A stretch of DNA of 43,911 bases from Darwinibacter acetoxidans_A (GCA_041936745.1 JBHGWS010000059.1:1-43911), one strand, 5' to 3'; numbered from the stretch's first letter, positions 6,654-15,270 are shown. The notes: generated by a model not told the origin, from the letters alone. Numbers and translations: made by a program.

Positions 6654-7835
6654 TTGGCTCTCTGGCGATTATTCACCATATTTTTAGTGGTGCTGGCCCT
6701 GCTTTTTGGCACTAAACCGGCCTATTATTTGGCCTATTTGGCTGTGGCCTTGTTTTTCCTTTTCTTTCATGTGCAAAAAAAGGCGGCGGCCAAAATCAGT
6801 GTCAAGCGCCTGGAAGCGGCAAGCTATGCCTTTTGCGGAGAAAGCTGGCAGATCGGCCTGGAGGTTACTAATAACTCCTGCCTGCCCTTGGCTTTTGTTT
6901 CGGGCCGGGATAAAATCCACACGAATTTAACGGCCGAAAGGCCAAAAAAATGGGTCTTAGCTTTACCTCCCCGGTCAGTGGCGCGGGTTAGTACGCCTTT
7001 ATCGGCCCGGGCCCGGGGAATTTATTTTCTGGGCCCCCTGGAGATTTTTGTAGGGGATTTTCTGGGCTTAACGACACGGCGCTTTCAAAGCCTGACGCCG
7101 CACAAGGTGGTGGTTTATCCGCAGATCAGAGAGCTTGCTGAACTTAATTTGCCTTCCCGTTTAACAGGTGGCAGTTTCGATGATGAAAAGCGAATTTACC
7201 CTGATGCTTCTCGTTTAGCCGGCGTGCGGCCCTACCAGGCGGGTGATCCGCTGCGGAATTTGCATTGGCCTGCCACCGCCCGCACAAATTCCCTGCAGGT
7301 GAAACAATTTGAACATACGGTGGCAGTTGAGGCCTACGTGCTTTTAGATTTTTACGAGCCGAATTACAAAACCGCCGCCCAAAGCGAATTGGCGGTAACG
7401 ACCGCAGCCTCCCTGGCAGCTTACCTGATTAAAGAGGGTGCCTCAGTAGGTTTTGCAGCCAATGGCCGTTTTAAAGATTATCCCGATGGTCCTGAGCCCG
7501 ATTTAAACCGGCGGGGAAACGTACTCCACATCCCCGCCGGGGAAGGCACAGCGCAGCTTAGGGGGATTCTAACGGTCTTGGCGGGGATCGAGGTACAGGC
7601 CGCTTTGGATTTTCGGGCCTTTTTAGATGCCGAGGTGCCTTTAAAGCGCCACACCCTGCTTTTTTTAGTTGTCTCGGCGGATACGCCAAAGCTCAGGCGG
7701 GCCGCGGCAGGCCTGGCCGCCCGCGGTTTGACCGTGCAGGTCTTTACCACCGCTGAATCGGCGGGTGAGCCGGGGCTTTGCCGGCATTCCGGCGTCAGCT
7801 TTTTTCCGGTACGGAGCGGGGAGGGATTGCAATGA
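6654..7835 (+). CDS. DUF58 domain protein (first copy)
   Basis: This 393-residue protein has two N-terminal hydrophobic segments (about 5-40), then a large domain carrying the DUF58 signature YQAGDPLRNLHWPATART near residue 195. DUF58 proteins are von Willebrand-like partners of MoxR AAA ATPases; such clusters are thought to act in envelope protein folding or maturation. The TTG start at 6654 follows GGAAGGAGG with 7 nt spacing. Its stop overlaps the ATG of the next gene (ATGA), a sign of translational coupling. With the two following genes it forms one unit; a parallel cluster lies at 37239-40705. The Ala/Arg-rich C-terminus is normal for the family. Confidence 0.88.
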   Translation: MALWRLFTIFLVVLALLFGTKPAYYLAYLAVALFFLFFHVQKKAAAKISVKRLEAASYAFCGESWQIGLEVTNNSCLPLAFVSGRDKIHTNLTAERPKKWVLALPPRSVARVSTPLSARARGIYFLGPLEIFVGDFLGLTTRRFQSLTPHKVVVYPQIRELAELNLPSRLTGGSFDDEKRIYPDASRLAGVRPYQAGDPLRNLHWPATARTNSLQVKQFEHTVAVEAYVLLDFYEPNYKTAAQSELAVTTAASLAAYLIKEGASVGFAANGRFKDYPDGPEPDLNRRGNVLHIPAGEGTAQLRGILTVLAGIEVQAALDFRAFLDAEVPLKRHTLLFLVVSADTPKLRRAAAGLAARGLTVQVFTTAESAGEPGLCRHSGVSFFPVRSGEGLQ

Positions 7836-9304
7836 AAGTTAAAAGGGCGCTGCCCTTTTGGGGAGCGGCCTTCATCTTCTGCACAGTCTCTTTTTGGGGC
7901 CAATATTTCGCTTTGCTGCATGGGGCCTGGGTTTTTCCCTCCTGGCTTTTTGGCCTTATTTTCCTGGCCGCTTGGGAAGCAATTCTTTTTAACGCTTATT
8001 TCGCCGGCCGCCAGACGCCCCTTACTTGGCGCTTACTCGTTTTACTTATTTTTTTAACCGTACTTTATTTCCCCAGCGGCGGTTTTAAGACTGCTTCTTT
8101 TGCCGCGGGCGGCCTGCTGATATTTCTCGCTTGGTTCAGCAGTGGCAGTCTCGGCAGGCGCTTGGCCTTTTTAGAAAAACAAGCAGTTTATTTAAAAGAT
8201 AAAGCGAGTTCCGCCATCAGTTGGGAATATGAATCTTTGGAATTTAAAGAGCAGGGGAGCCGAACAGTGGGGTTTTTCTGGCGGCAGTTTTTCACAAGCG
8301 GCCTTGGGGCAGTTGTTTTAGCAGTTACAGCCGACCGGCGGAACGTTTCTTTCACACCGCAGATTAAAAGGCGCCTGCTTTTATTGGGCTGGGGCGCTTT
8401 AGCCGCCGGCCTTATTTTTCAAAGTTTAGCTTATCTTTTCAGGCTCAATATTCTTTGGTCTTATGGCGAAGTCAGCGTCCGGCAGGGGCTGAACCGGTCT
8501 TGGGTGCGTAATTTGGCTGTCTTTGTAGCTGTAGTGCTTTTAGTCATCAGCCTACTTCCTGTGAACTTTTCACCGGTGGGCATTGATGATATCCTGGCGG
8601 CTTTAAAGGGGCTTTTAAGCCGGCTGGAAAGCCCGCCAATGCCCGGGCCCGACTTTGCCGAGCCCCCGGTCCCCTTGCCGGCTGAAGTGATTGAGCAGGA
8701 GCCTGCTGTTGGCGGGTATCCGGCCGTTGCCCTCCTTTTGCTTTTGGTTTTAACGGCGGGCCTGGCCGGTTTAATAGTTTTACTGACAATCGGCTTTCTT
8801 TTAAGTTTATGGATCAAAGGGGAAGCGGAGCGCCTAAGGGGTTTGCCCGCCCTGCTTTTGCGGCTGTATCGCTTTTTTGTCAGCGCTTTTAAAAATCTCG
8901 GCCGGGGCCTGAGGGAGGCAGTAGAGTTTTTACGGCCCGTTAAAAACGGTGTTGAAAAAAAGGAAGCTTCTTTGCCCCGGCTGCGCAGGTTTTTTCGCCG
9001 GAAAAAGGATTACGGCAGCATCCGCTTTCTGTTTAGGGAAATAGTGCAGGTCGGTAGAAAGAAAGGGCTTTTGTTTTTACCCGCCTCGACACCGGCGGAG
9101 TACGGGGAGGTGCTCTTAAGGCACCTGCCGGACAGAAGGGAAGAGCTGGCCGCTTTTCTTTGGGGCTACCACCTGGCGCGCTACGGTGCCGGAAAGCTGA
9201 CCCGGCGGGAGAGGGCCCGGTTTTTAGCAGCCGGTTCGAATATAGTGGAGCAGTTGGCAAGGTTAGGAGAGGATGAGGAAATTGGCTTTCCAAAAAGAGA
9301 TTGA
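7832..9304 (+). CDS. DUF4129-type multi-pass membrane protein (first copy)
   Basis: This 490-residue protein has about five predicted transmembrane helices in the first 140 residues and around 190-270, a Pro-rich extracytoplasmic loop (about 275-305), another helix, then a basic cytosolic tail. The tail holds the DUF4129-like segment STPAEYGEVLLRHLPDR and a helix with YHLARYGAG. DUF4129 is usually the C-terminal part of transglutaminase-like membrane proteins next to MoxR and DUF58 genes. Here the transglutaminase domain with its Cys-His-Asp triad is missing. ATG 7832 overlaps the previous stop. The 3' end overlaps the moxR gene by 32 bp. Confidence 0.75.
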   Translation: MKVKRALPFWGAAFIFCTVSFWGQYFALLHGAWVFPSWLFGLIFLAAWEAILFNAYFAGRQTPLTWRLLVLLIFLTVLYFPSGGFKTASFAAGGLLIFLAWFSSGSLGRRLAFLEKQAVYLKDKASSAISWEYESLEFKEQGSRTVGFFWRQFFTSGLGAVVLAVTADRRNVSFTPQIKRRLLLLGWGALAAGLIFQSLAYLFRLNILWSYGEVSVRQGLNRSWVRNLAVFVAVVLLVISLLPVNFSPVGIDDILAALKGLLSRLESPPMPGPDFAEPPVPLPAEVIEQEPAVGGYPAVALLLLLVLTAGLAGLIVLLTIGFLLSLWIKGEAERLRGLPALLLRLYRFFVSAFKNLGRGLREAVEFLRPVKNGVEKKEASLPRLRRFFRRKKDYGSIRFLFREIVQVGRKKGLLFLPASTPAEYGEVLLRHLPDRREELAAFLWGYHLARYGAGKLTRRERARFLAAGSNIVEQLARLGEDEEIGFPKRD

Positions 9305-10250
9305 GCAAGTGGCGGAGTTTGGCAGAGAGATGACAGAGAATATCAGTCGGGTGATTGTGGGCAAGGAGCGGGAGATTAAAATGCTGCTTACGGCACTTTT
9401 AAGCGGCGGCCATGTTCTTTTAGAGGACGTTCCCGGAGTCGGCAAGACGATGCTGGCTCGTTCTTTGGCGGTTTCCATCGGCGGCAGCTTCGCCCGCATT
9501 CAATGCACCCCTGATCTTCTGCCTTCGGATATTACCGGCGTTGCTGTTTTTGATCAAAAAAAGGGCGATTTTGTTTTCCGGCCCGGGCCGATAATGGCCC
9601 AAATTGTTTTGGCGGATGAAATCAACAGAGCGACGCCCAGGACGCAGTCAAGCCTGTTAGAGGCAATGGGCGAAGGCCAAGTTAGCGCGGACGGCACCAC
9701 TTACACCCTGGCGCAGCCTTTTTTGGTTTTGGCGACGCAAAACCCAATTGAGTTTGCCGGGACATTCCCCCTGCCCGAAGCACAGCTGGATCGCTTTTTA
9801 ATGCGTTTGAGTTTGGGCTATCCTTCCGCGCAAGAGGAAAACCAAGTGCTGGGCCGCCTGGCAAAAAGGCACCCAATTGAAAAACTGGCCCCCTGCACGG
9901 AGCCCGCTGCTGTGATCCGCCTGCAGGAGGTTGTCAGCCGCGTGTTTGTCGAAGATTCCATCCGCGACTACATCGTGCGCTTAACTCAAGCGACCCGCAA
10001 TCATCCTCAGGTGCTTTTGGGTGCATCGCCCCGCGGCAGCATTTCCCTCCTCCGCGCGGCTAAAGCATGGGCCGCCTTAAGCGGGCGGGAATTTGTCCTG
10101 CCCGATGATGTGAAAGCTCTGGCCGGGCCTATTTTAGCCCACCGCCTTGTTTTAGAAGCCGAAAGCCGCTTAAAGCGGGTAAGCGGGCTCGGTATTGTCC
10201 AAGATCTTCTCCGTTCCGTTGCGGTCAAAGCGGAAGAGGAACTGGAATAA
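9273..10250 (+). CDS. MoxR-family AAA+ ATPase (first copy)
   Basis: This 325-residue ATPase has Walker A GVGKTMLARSL near residue 53 and Walker B VLADEINRA near 112. The MoxR-specific stretches TPDLLPSDITG and ATQNPIEFAGTFPLPEAQ are present, with sensor and lid regions further on (GASPRGSISLLRAAKAWA, DVKALA). MoxR ATPases act as chaperones with partner VWA or DUF58 proteins. ATG 9273 with TTAGGAGAGG directly before it, inside the upstream gene, implies coupled translation. It is the last gene of the DUF58-DUF4129-MoxR unit; a short A/T-rich gap and a new promoter follow. Confidence 0.95.
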   Translation: MRKLAFQKEIEQVAEFGREMTENISRVIVGKEREIKMLLTALLSGGHVLLEDVPGVGKTMLARSLAVSIGGSFARIQCTPDLLPSDITGVAVFDQKKGDFVFRPGPIMAQIVLADEINRATPRTQSSLLEAMGEGQVSADGTTYTLAQPFLVLATQNPIEFAGTFPLPEAQLDRFLMRLSLGYPSAQEENQVLGRLAKRHPIEKLAPCTEPAAVIRLQEVVSRVFVEDSIRDYIVRLTQATRNHPQVLLGASPRGSISLLRAAKAWAALSGREFVLPDDVKALAGPILAHRLVLEAESRLKRVSGLGIVQDLLRSVAVKAEEELE

Positions 10251-10282
10251 AAATATTTTTTGCAAGAATTCTTCGTGAAAGG

Positions 10283-10311
10283 TTGCACTCCCTCCTAATT
10301 ATATGTTATAT
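10283..10311 (+). promoter_or_regulatory. SigA-type promoter upstream of the BadF-like gene
   Basis: TTGCAC (10283-10288), 17 nt spacer, TTATAT (10306-10311), or TATATT one base later. The leader to the proposed ATG is about 130 nt. It contains an AGGAGG at 10345-10350 with no start codon at usable distance, so the 195-bp gap is partly unexplained. Confidence 0.55.
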
Positions 10312-10445
10312 TGAAAAAGATTGTGTTAAGAATAATAAAATATTAGGAGGGAGCAGGGAGAAGCAGCTGTCACTTTTAGGCATTGAATAGACTGAATTTT
10401 TGGCATAAGGGAACTATACTCAAGTGCGGGCTGCAGAGCAATCCA

Positions 10446-11393
10446 ATGGAAAAAAGATTATTTTTAGGGGTCGCGGATAATAATTATAGTTCGACCGCGG
10501 TGTTGGGTGATTCGGAGGGCAAGATTGTAACCACCGAGATTGGGGGCTCGGTGAATTACCAACTTTATGGGCTGGAGCAGGCCCGCCAAAATTTAAAAAA
10601 CCTTTTAGATAATTTAGGCAGCTGTGCTAAGCCGGAGAAACTGGCGATGGCCTGTTTCACTTACAAATCAGGTGTTGTGGGGTTTCAAAGAGGATTCTGC
10701 CACCTCTTAGAGGGAAAGCTGGCCGGGTCGAAAGTGCAGCTGAAGGAGTATACTGCCGCCTGCAGTTTGGGGATCCCTGTGCCGAAAGAGCGCATGCTTT
10801 TATTTGGCGGCCGGACCGGCATTGTAGTCTTCGATAATTTGGCCGGGCAGCGCTACCGCCTCAGCTATAATTATTTATCTCAAGATCTTACCGCCAGGAT
10901 TGAACAAAAAAGGGAACACGAAGGCGAACGAAGCCCGGGTATGAAACAATTACTGGCTGCAGCGGCGCAGAGTCTGCAGATGAGTAAAAGAGAGAAATTC
11001 ACCTATCTGGTGGCCGAAGTCAGCGCCTTAGCCGAACAGGGCAATCCTCAGGCTTTGGAAATCGCCTATGATATAGCCTGCGATTTTGTCAGGCTGGTCT
11101 GCAGGATGGCCAAACATATGCAGATTAAAGTGCCAACTATCGGTTTGTACGGGCAGATTCTTTTAGGCAGCCCCGTGATTTACGAACGGGTCAAACACCT
11201 CTTAAACCTGCTCTACCCCGCTGCGGAACTTTATGCCTCACCGCTGGCGCCGGCCAAAGGTGCTTATTTAGCAAGCCTTTTGGCTAAAAAGTTTAAAATT
11301 AACGGGCAGAGGATGGCGAATTTAGCCGTGACGGCAAAAAATATGAGGCGAAAACACGGCCTTGGCTTAAATAATTACGATTTAGCTAAATAA
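10446..11393 (+). CDS. BadF/BadG-like (ASKHA fold) protein with degenerate ATP site
   Basis: This 315-residue protein resembles the N-acetylglucosamine kinase/BadF-BadG family over its length: an opening strand RLFLGVADNNYSSTAVLGDS, a central switch region LLFGGRTGIVVFD and a late IGLYGQILLGSPVIYERV like the adenosine motif. The key phosphate-binding glycines are altered: DNNYSST stands where active kinases, including the one at 21418, have a D-x-GG-x-ST pattern, and no GDEGS motif is present. It may bind a sugar or cell-wall piece without phosphorylating it. The start is uncertain: ATG 10446 fits the family but lacks an SD, and a TTG at 10383 in frame is also poor. A lipoprotein gene follows after 73 bp. 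Confidence 0.6.
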   Translation: MEKRLFLGVADNNYSSTAVLGDSEGKIVTTEIGGSVNYQLYGLEQARQNLKNLLDNLGSCAKPEKLAMACFTYKSGVVGFQRGFCHLLEGKLAGSKVQLKEYTAACSLGIPVPKERMLLFGGRTGIVVFDNLAGQRYRLSYNYLSQDLTARIEQKREHEGERSPGMKQLLAAAAQSLQMSKREKFTYLVAEVSALAEQGNPQALEIAYDIACDFVRLVCRMAKHMQIKVPTIGLYGQILLGSPVIYERVKHLLNLLYPAAELYASPLAPAKGAYLASLLAKKFKINGQRMANLAVTAKNMRRKHGLGLNNYDLAK

Positions 11394-11466
11394 ATTCTTC
11401 TTGATGGAAGGTATATCCAAGGTTAGAAAGAACTCTAATGGCATCAGCTATTAGGAGGTTAACAGA

Positions 11467-11901
11467 GTGAAAAAATTGGGCTTGGTTGGCTTATTGATCC
11501 TGTCTCTGTTTTTGGTTGGTTGTCTTGCTCCGTCTTTGAAGTTTGAAATTGTCCCGCAAGAAATCTATATAGTTCAAAATCAAACCCACATCGATCTTAA
11601 GTTGAAGGTCAGGACGTCAGGATTAGGCAGCTATACTTTACACAGGGTCCACGTTACGGTGGAGGGTGAGGACGGTGAAGAGCTTTTCGAACCGAAGACA
11701 CAGGAAATCAACATCAGCCGTACTATTGTTCCCGGAGTCCCCTTCGACATTGATTTGGACCCGATCCGGTTAGATGGCATTGAAGGCTTATATTCGGAGG
11801 AACTGTACGAGGAGCATCTCAAAGGCAGGGTGTTCACCCTTGAAATAACGCTGGAAGCAACGAAGAATTCCAGCAACACCGCAAAACTCATTTTTCAGTA
11901 A
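11467..11901 (+). CDS. Small lipoprotein, unknown function
   Basis: This 144-residue protein has a lipoprotein signal peptide starting MKKLGLVGLLILSLFLVGC. The lipobox is LVGC, with the lipidated Cys at residue 19. The mature part is all beta-like, with alternating strands such as IDLKLKVRTSGLGSYTLHRV and VTVEGEDGEELFEP, suggesting an immunoglobulin-like sandwich of about 120 residues. I do not recognise a specific family. GTG start with TTAGGAGG 8 nt upstream. It lies after the BadF-like gene on the same strand and is closed by a hairpin terminator. Confidence 0.8.
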   Translation: MKKLGLVGLLILSLFLVGCLAPSLKFEIVPQEIYIVQNQTHIDLKLKVRTSGLGSYTLHRVHVTVEGEDGEELFEPKTQEINISRTIVPGVPFDIDLDPIRLDGIEGLYSEELYEEHLKGRVFTLEITLEATKNSSNTAKLIFQ

Positions 11902-11910
11902 GAGTCAACC

Positions 11911-11936
11911 ACCGGGTGCCGAGGCACCCGGTTTCC
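11911..11936 (+). terminator. Intrinsic terminator after the lipoprotein gene
   Basis: ACCGGGTGCC and GGCACCCGGT are perfect complements around GA (inner pairs probably open), followed by TTCCTATT. The stem is strong and the T-run weak. Confidence 0.65.
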
Positions 11937-11996
11937 TATTAGGCATGGAATACGGCTTGGAGGGGGAATATAAGGGTAAAAACAGGGGGAAAAACT

Positions 11997-12443
11997 ATGC
12001 CGACGATGCTGGGCAGTCAACTAAGCCGGCGGGAATTACAGAAAATTATCTTTGATTTTGCCAAAAAGCACGATACTGCTGCTTTAGGTACAATGGGGCC
12101 CGCGGGAGTGAGGGTCAGTCCCGTTAAATATTATACGGCGGATGATCTCAACGTTTATATCCCATCCCGCGGCGGCGGTAAATTCAATAATCTGGCAGTT
12201 AACTCCCAAGTCTGTTTGTTAATTGCCGAGCCTTTCCAAGACAATTGCGAGCAGATTAAGGGAATCCAGTTTTTTGGCACCGCCCAGGTATTTGAGCCGC
12301 GAGACGAAGAATATCATATAGCGGTGAAACTCTGCCCCTGGGATTATCCCGTGGGCGCCAGATTAATCAGAGTGTTTGTCGAGCGGGGAGTTTATGTCGA
12401 TAGGCTGGGCGGTGAACATATTAAAGAAGAATGGCGGCGTTAA
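11997..12443 (+). CDS. Pyridoxamine 5'-phosphate oxidase-fold (PPOX) protein
   Basis: This 148-residue protein has the split-barrel flavin-binding pattern: a helix, then KKHDTAALGTMGPAGVRVSPV (strands 1-2), DDLNVYIPSRGGGKFNNL (strand plus loop contacting the flavin phosphate), NSQVCLLIAEPF and IKGIQFFGTAQVF. Such small proteins bind FMN, F420 or heme and act as reductases or oxidases of unknown substrates. It lacks the substrate-binding residues I would need to call true PNPOx. ATG 11997 follows CAGGGGG. The next gene starts one base after its stop, so the two are probably translated together. Confidence 0.8.
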   Translation: MPTMLGSQLSRRELQKIIFDFAKKHDTAALGTMGPAGVRVSPVKYYTADDLNVYIPSRGGGKFNNLAVNSQVCLLIAEPFQDNCEQIKGIQFFGTAQVFEPRDEEYHIAVKLCPWDYPVGARLIRVFVERGVYVDRLGGEHIKEEWRR

Positions 12444-12444
12444 A

Positions 12445-13137
12445 ATGACAGGCAAAAAGCACTATTTGGTTCTCTTGTTTTTAAGCCTATTTGTCCTGGC
12501 GGCGGGGGCGGAAGCCAATTCTTATTGGCAGCGCATTTCCCAAGGCTTTGACAACCGGGCTTTTGTTTACGAGCAACGTCTGGAAAAGGATACGGAAAGA
12601 GTGGAGATCAGAGCTTCCATCCCCCAAATCAAAGGGACTTTAAACGAGGTTTGGGAGTGGGAAGTTAACGATCGGATTTTGGAATGCGTTGAAACTTTCC
12701 TGCAGGAAGTGGAGGAAGCGGCCGAGCTTGCCCCGGCGGAAAGCTTTGCTTTTCCTTATGCCGGTTACGTCAACTACGAAGTTACCTTAAATCAAGGAGG
12801 CTTGTTAAGCCTTACCCTAACCTTTTATCAATACACGGGCGGGGCCCACGGCATGACTTACTTAGAGGGCATCAACTTGGATTTGACAACGGGCAAAACT
12901 TTAACTTTTGACGAGGTCTTAGGCTCGCCCCAAGAACGCGAGCTGCTTGTCGCCGTCATTAACGACAGGCTTGCCGAGGACCCCCAGTGGTTTTTTATAG
13001 ACAAGTTCGACGAATTCATGATCGGCGAAGAGCAGGGCTTTTATCTGCAGCCTGCAGGTATCGTCGTTTATTTCCCCCTCTACGAAATAGCGCCGTATGC
13101 CGCGGGCATCCAAAAATTTGTAGTGCCCCTTCAGTAA
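12445..13137 (+). CDS. Secreted DUF4163/DUF3298 (RsiV-like) protein
   Basis: This 230-residue protein starts with a signal peptide (MTGKKHYLVLLFLSLFVLAA, cleavage probably after AEA). The mature part covers DUF4163 (about 45-140) and DUF3298 (about 145-230), including the diagnostic YQYTGGAHGMTYLEG and late YFPLYEIAPYAAG. These domains form the extracellular part of RsiV, the lysozyme-sensing anti-sigma factor, but also occur alone in secreted proteins; no anti-sigma domain is present. A role in envelope sensing or lysozyme binding is inference. ATG 12445 has only a weak SD and depends on coupling with the PPOX gene. An in-frame start within that gene would spoil the signal peptide. It ends 3 bp from the convergent FtsA-like gene. 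Confidence 0.82.
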   Translation: MTGKKHYLVLLFLSLFVLAAGAEANSYWQRISQGFDNRAFVYEQRLEKDTERVEIRASIPQIKGTLNEVWEWEVNDRILECVETFLQEVEEAAELAPAESFAFPYAGYVNYEVTLNQGGLLSLTLTFYQYTGGAHGMTYLEGINLDLTTGKTLTFDEVLGSPQERELLVAVINDRLAEDPQWFFIDKFDEFMIGEEQGFYLQPAGIVVYFPLYEIAPYAAGIQKFVVPLQ

Positions 13138-13140
13138 GAA

Positions 13141-15270
13141 TTATTTATCCTGCGGCGCAAGCCGAATTGCATCGCCGTGTTTAATAGGCGTTGTAAAACC
13201 GGCTTCTTTGTCGTTAACAAAAATGCGGCCGCCTTTTTTAAAGAAGGCTTCATCCGGTTCGTAATCGCGGAAAATATCGGTGACGATATAATTATTTAAA
13301 GACCACGTTTGGGGGAAATATTCCACCCGATCATTGGGCCTTACCAAATGATCGTAAGAAGCAATCTGCCCGTTAACTAAGGGGGCGGATTGTTTTGGTT
13401 TTAGCTGAAAATCTTCACCGTTAATAGTGACCGTGATCGCTTCCGCTTTATCGTGCGGCCGGCAGATTTCACGCAAAGCGCACTGTTTTCTTTGGTATTC
13501 CGCCTGCACGCCGTTTTTAAGCGGCGTGCTTAAAGGCTGTTCTCTGCCCTCGATAAAAAGCTGAATCTTTTCCACAGCCGTTGTCTTTTCCCCGTTTAGG
13601 TAAAAAGAAATTTTCTTTTCCAAAGGAATTCGCAGATGGCGGAAAAGTTCCGCAAAAGACGTTATGGGCTCATAAGTAATATGGTCCCGATCTTGAATGA
13701 TGTAATCGCGGCGGCGCAGCTTTTTGTTCACATAAACGGGCGGCTCCAATTTCAAGGGCGAGCCGTTCAGCGTCAGTTCATAGCTGTGGGTTTCTAAATC
13801 GATGAATTCACCTAAGGTAACTTGGGGTTTTTCGCCCGGGAGTGCGGGCTCTACTTTAATTTCATCCCCTTCTGCCAGCTCTGTATTCAAATCTGCCGGT
13901 TTATTGTTTTTTAAAACTGCCGCCGGTTTGCCCAACGTGCCGGGAATGGGTACGCAGCGGCCGTTTAACTCAACGGTCAGGGCCGGCCCCGGCCTGGCAA
14001 TCAGATCCGCCGAAGAATAGCCGCAGTTTAAAAGGGCATCGCCGATAGTCGAAGTGGCCCCTTTAAAAAGCTGGATAGTGCGGCCGTTCACCTTTACCTG
14101 GATCAAAGCCATTGCTAAACCGTCTAAATATGTACAGCCAATTCCAATGGGTGTAATTACCTCCGGGCCTTCAAATTCAGGTACGCCGGCCACCAGCTTC
14201 AGGCCGGCCCGGCCGCGCACCCGCACCAAGTTTTCCGGCAGCTTAAGGCTTTCGGCCAACAGGGACGCCAGCTGGGGTGTTAAGCTGCCGCCGCCGATTA
14301 AGATAATACCTTTCGGCGCTTCGCCGTTTAGGCGGATAATTTCCTTGGCGATCTTTTCAGCCAGCCTTTGGGCGTAGGGGTAAATGACTGCAACAACTTC
14401 GCTGTAAGCGAGGGTGAGTTCGTTGCCGAAAACGTCTTGGCATTCGATTTCTTCATTGGGCTTGAGGTTAATTTTAACCTGTTCGGCCACAGGCAGATCC
14501 AATAAAAAGTGTTCGGCAATGCCTTTGGTAATGGCATCGCCCGCGTAGGAGACCATCCCGTAATTTTTAATGGCGCCGCCCGCGGCCAAAGCCAGATCAG
14601 AAGTGCCCGCCCCAATATCTACCAGGGCAATATTAAGCAGGCGCATCGTGGCGGGAACGACAATGTGCATGGCGGCGATGGGCTCCAGTGTCAGGGAACT
14701 CATCTCAAGGCCCGCCTGTTCAATGGCCGTGCCTAAAGAATCGATGACGATGCGGGGTAAAAACGTGGCGATGACTTTGACTTCGGCCCGGCTGCCTTGG
14801 TGGCCCGGCAAAGAGCCGATTGGTTCCCCGTCCAAATAGTATTGGATGGCGCTGTAGCCTACGCAGAGGTAAGTGTCCATGACCCCCTGCGTGCCGTTTG
14901 TGGCAAGCTTTTTAACGGCAGCCCACACGGCTTTTAATTCCAATTCCTGTACGGCTGCCGGGCTGATGCGCTCGTTGGGCGTTAGTTTCACCGCCGCTAA
15001 ACCGGTTTGGGTGATTAAAGAACGGCCCGCCGCGGCCACGGCTGTTTTTTTCAACACAGTGCCGCTTTTTTCTTCCAGTTCCCTTTTTATCCGGGCGATA
15101 ACTTGGGCAACAGCTTCAATGTGGTGGATCTGGCCGTCCGCCATGGCGCCGGCAAGCTGCTGGTGCAGGCTGGCATGTTTAATAACAAATCCTTCCGCGG
15201 TGCGGGACATGATCAAACCGGCAATTTTTCTGGTGCCGATATCGAGGGCAAAAACTTCCCTAACACTCAT
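13141..15270 (-). CDS. FtsA/PilM-like actin-fold ATPase with long C-terminal extension
   Basis: This 709-residue protein carries an actin-like ATPase in its first 380 residues: phosphate-1 motif FALDIGTRKIAGLIM, an SHS2-type insert, phosphate-2 motif ALVDIGAGTSDLALAAGG, and adenosine motif GIILIGGGSLTPQLASLL. This is the FtsA/PilM arrangement. FtsA is usually 400-440 residues and ends in an amphipathic helix. Here about 320 more residues follow, rich in beta strands, with a recurring pattern of an Asn-Gly or Asn-Asp turn followed 10-20 residues later by a Gly-Asp or Asn-Asp turn, resembling tandem ThiS/TGS-type beta-grasp units. No membrane-targeting helix is obvious. ATG start with GGGGAGGTGAG. 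It is divergent from pepF. Role in division or envelope assembly is inferred. Confidence 0.85.
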   Translation of the reverse strand: MSVREVFALDIGTRKIAGLIMSRTAEGFVIKHASLHQQLAGAMADGQIHHIEAVAQVIARIKRELEEKSGTVLKKTAVAAAGRSLITQTGLAAVKLTPNERISPAAVQELELKAVWAAVKKLATNGTQGVMDTYLCVGYSAIQYYLDGEPIGSLPGHQGSRAEVKVIATFLPRIVIDSLGTAIEQAGLEMSSLTLEPIAAMHIVVPATMRLLNIALVDIGAGTSDLALAAGGAIKNYGMVSYAGDAITKGIAEHFLLDLPVAEQVKINLKPNEEIECQDVFGNELTLAYSEVVAVIYPYAQRLAEKIAKEIIRLNGEAPKGIILIGGGSLTPQLASLLAESLKLPENLVRVRGRAGLKLVAGVPEFEGPEVITPIGIGCTYLDGLAMALIQVKVNGRTIQLFKGATSTIGDALLNCGYSSADLIARPGPALTVELNGRCVPIPGTLGKPAAVLKNNKPADLNTELAEGDEIKVEPALPGEKPQVTLGEFIDLETHSYELTLNGSPLKLEPPVYVNKKLRRRDYIIQDRDHITYEPITSFAELFRHLRIPLEKKISFYLNGEKTTAVEKIQLFIEGREQPLSTPLKNGVQAEYQRKQCALREICRPHDKAEAITVTINGEDFQLKPKQSAPLVNGQIASYDHLVRPNDRVEYFPQTWSLNNYIVTDIFRDYEPDEAFFKKGGRIFVNDKEAGFTTPIKHGDAIRLAPQDK

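Noticed and set aside
7478..7921. A 147-residue minus-strand frame across the DUF58/DUF4129 junction
   Set aside because: A shadow of two well-supported plus-strand genes. Its composition is Pro/Ser/Arg-rich with no domain or SD.
10367..10390. Short frame LSLLGIE after the AGGAGG at 10345, resembling a kinase N-terminus
   Set aside because: Its only start is a CTG and it stops after seven codons. It is too short to separate from chance.
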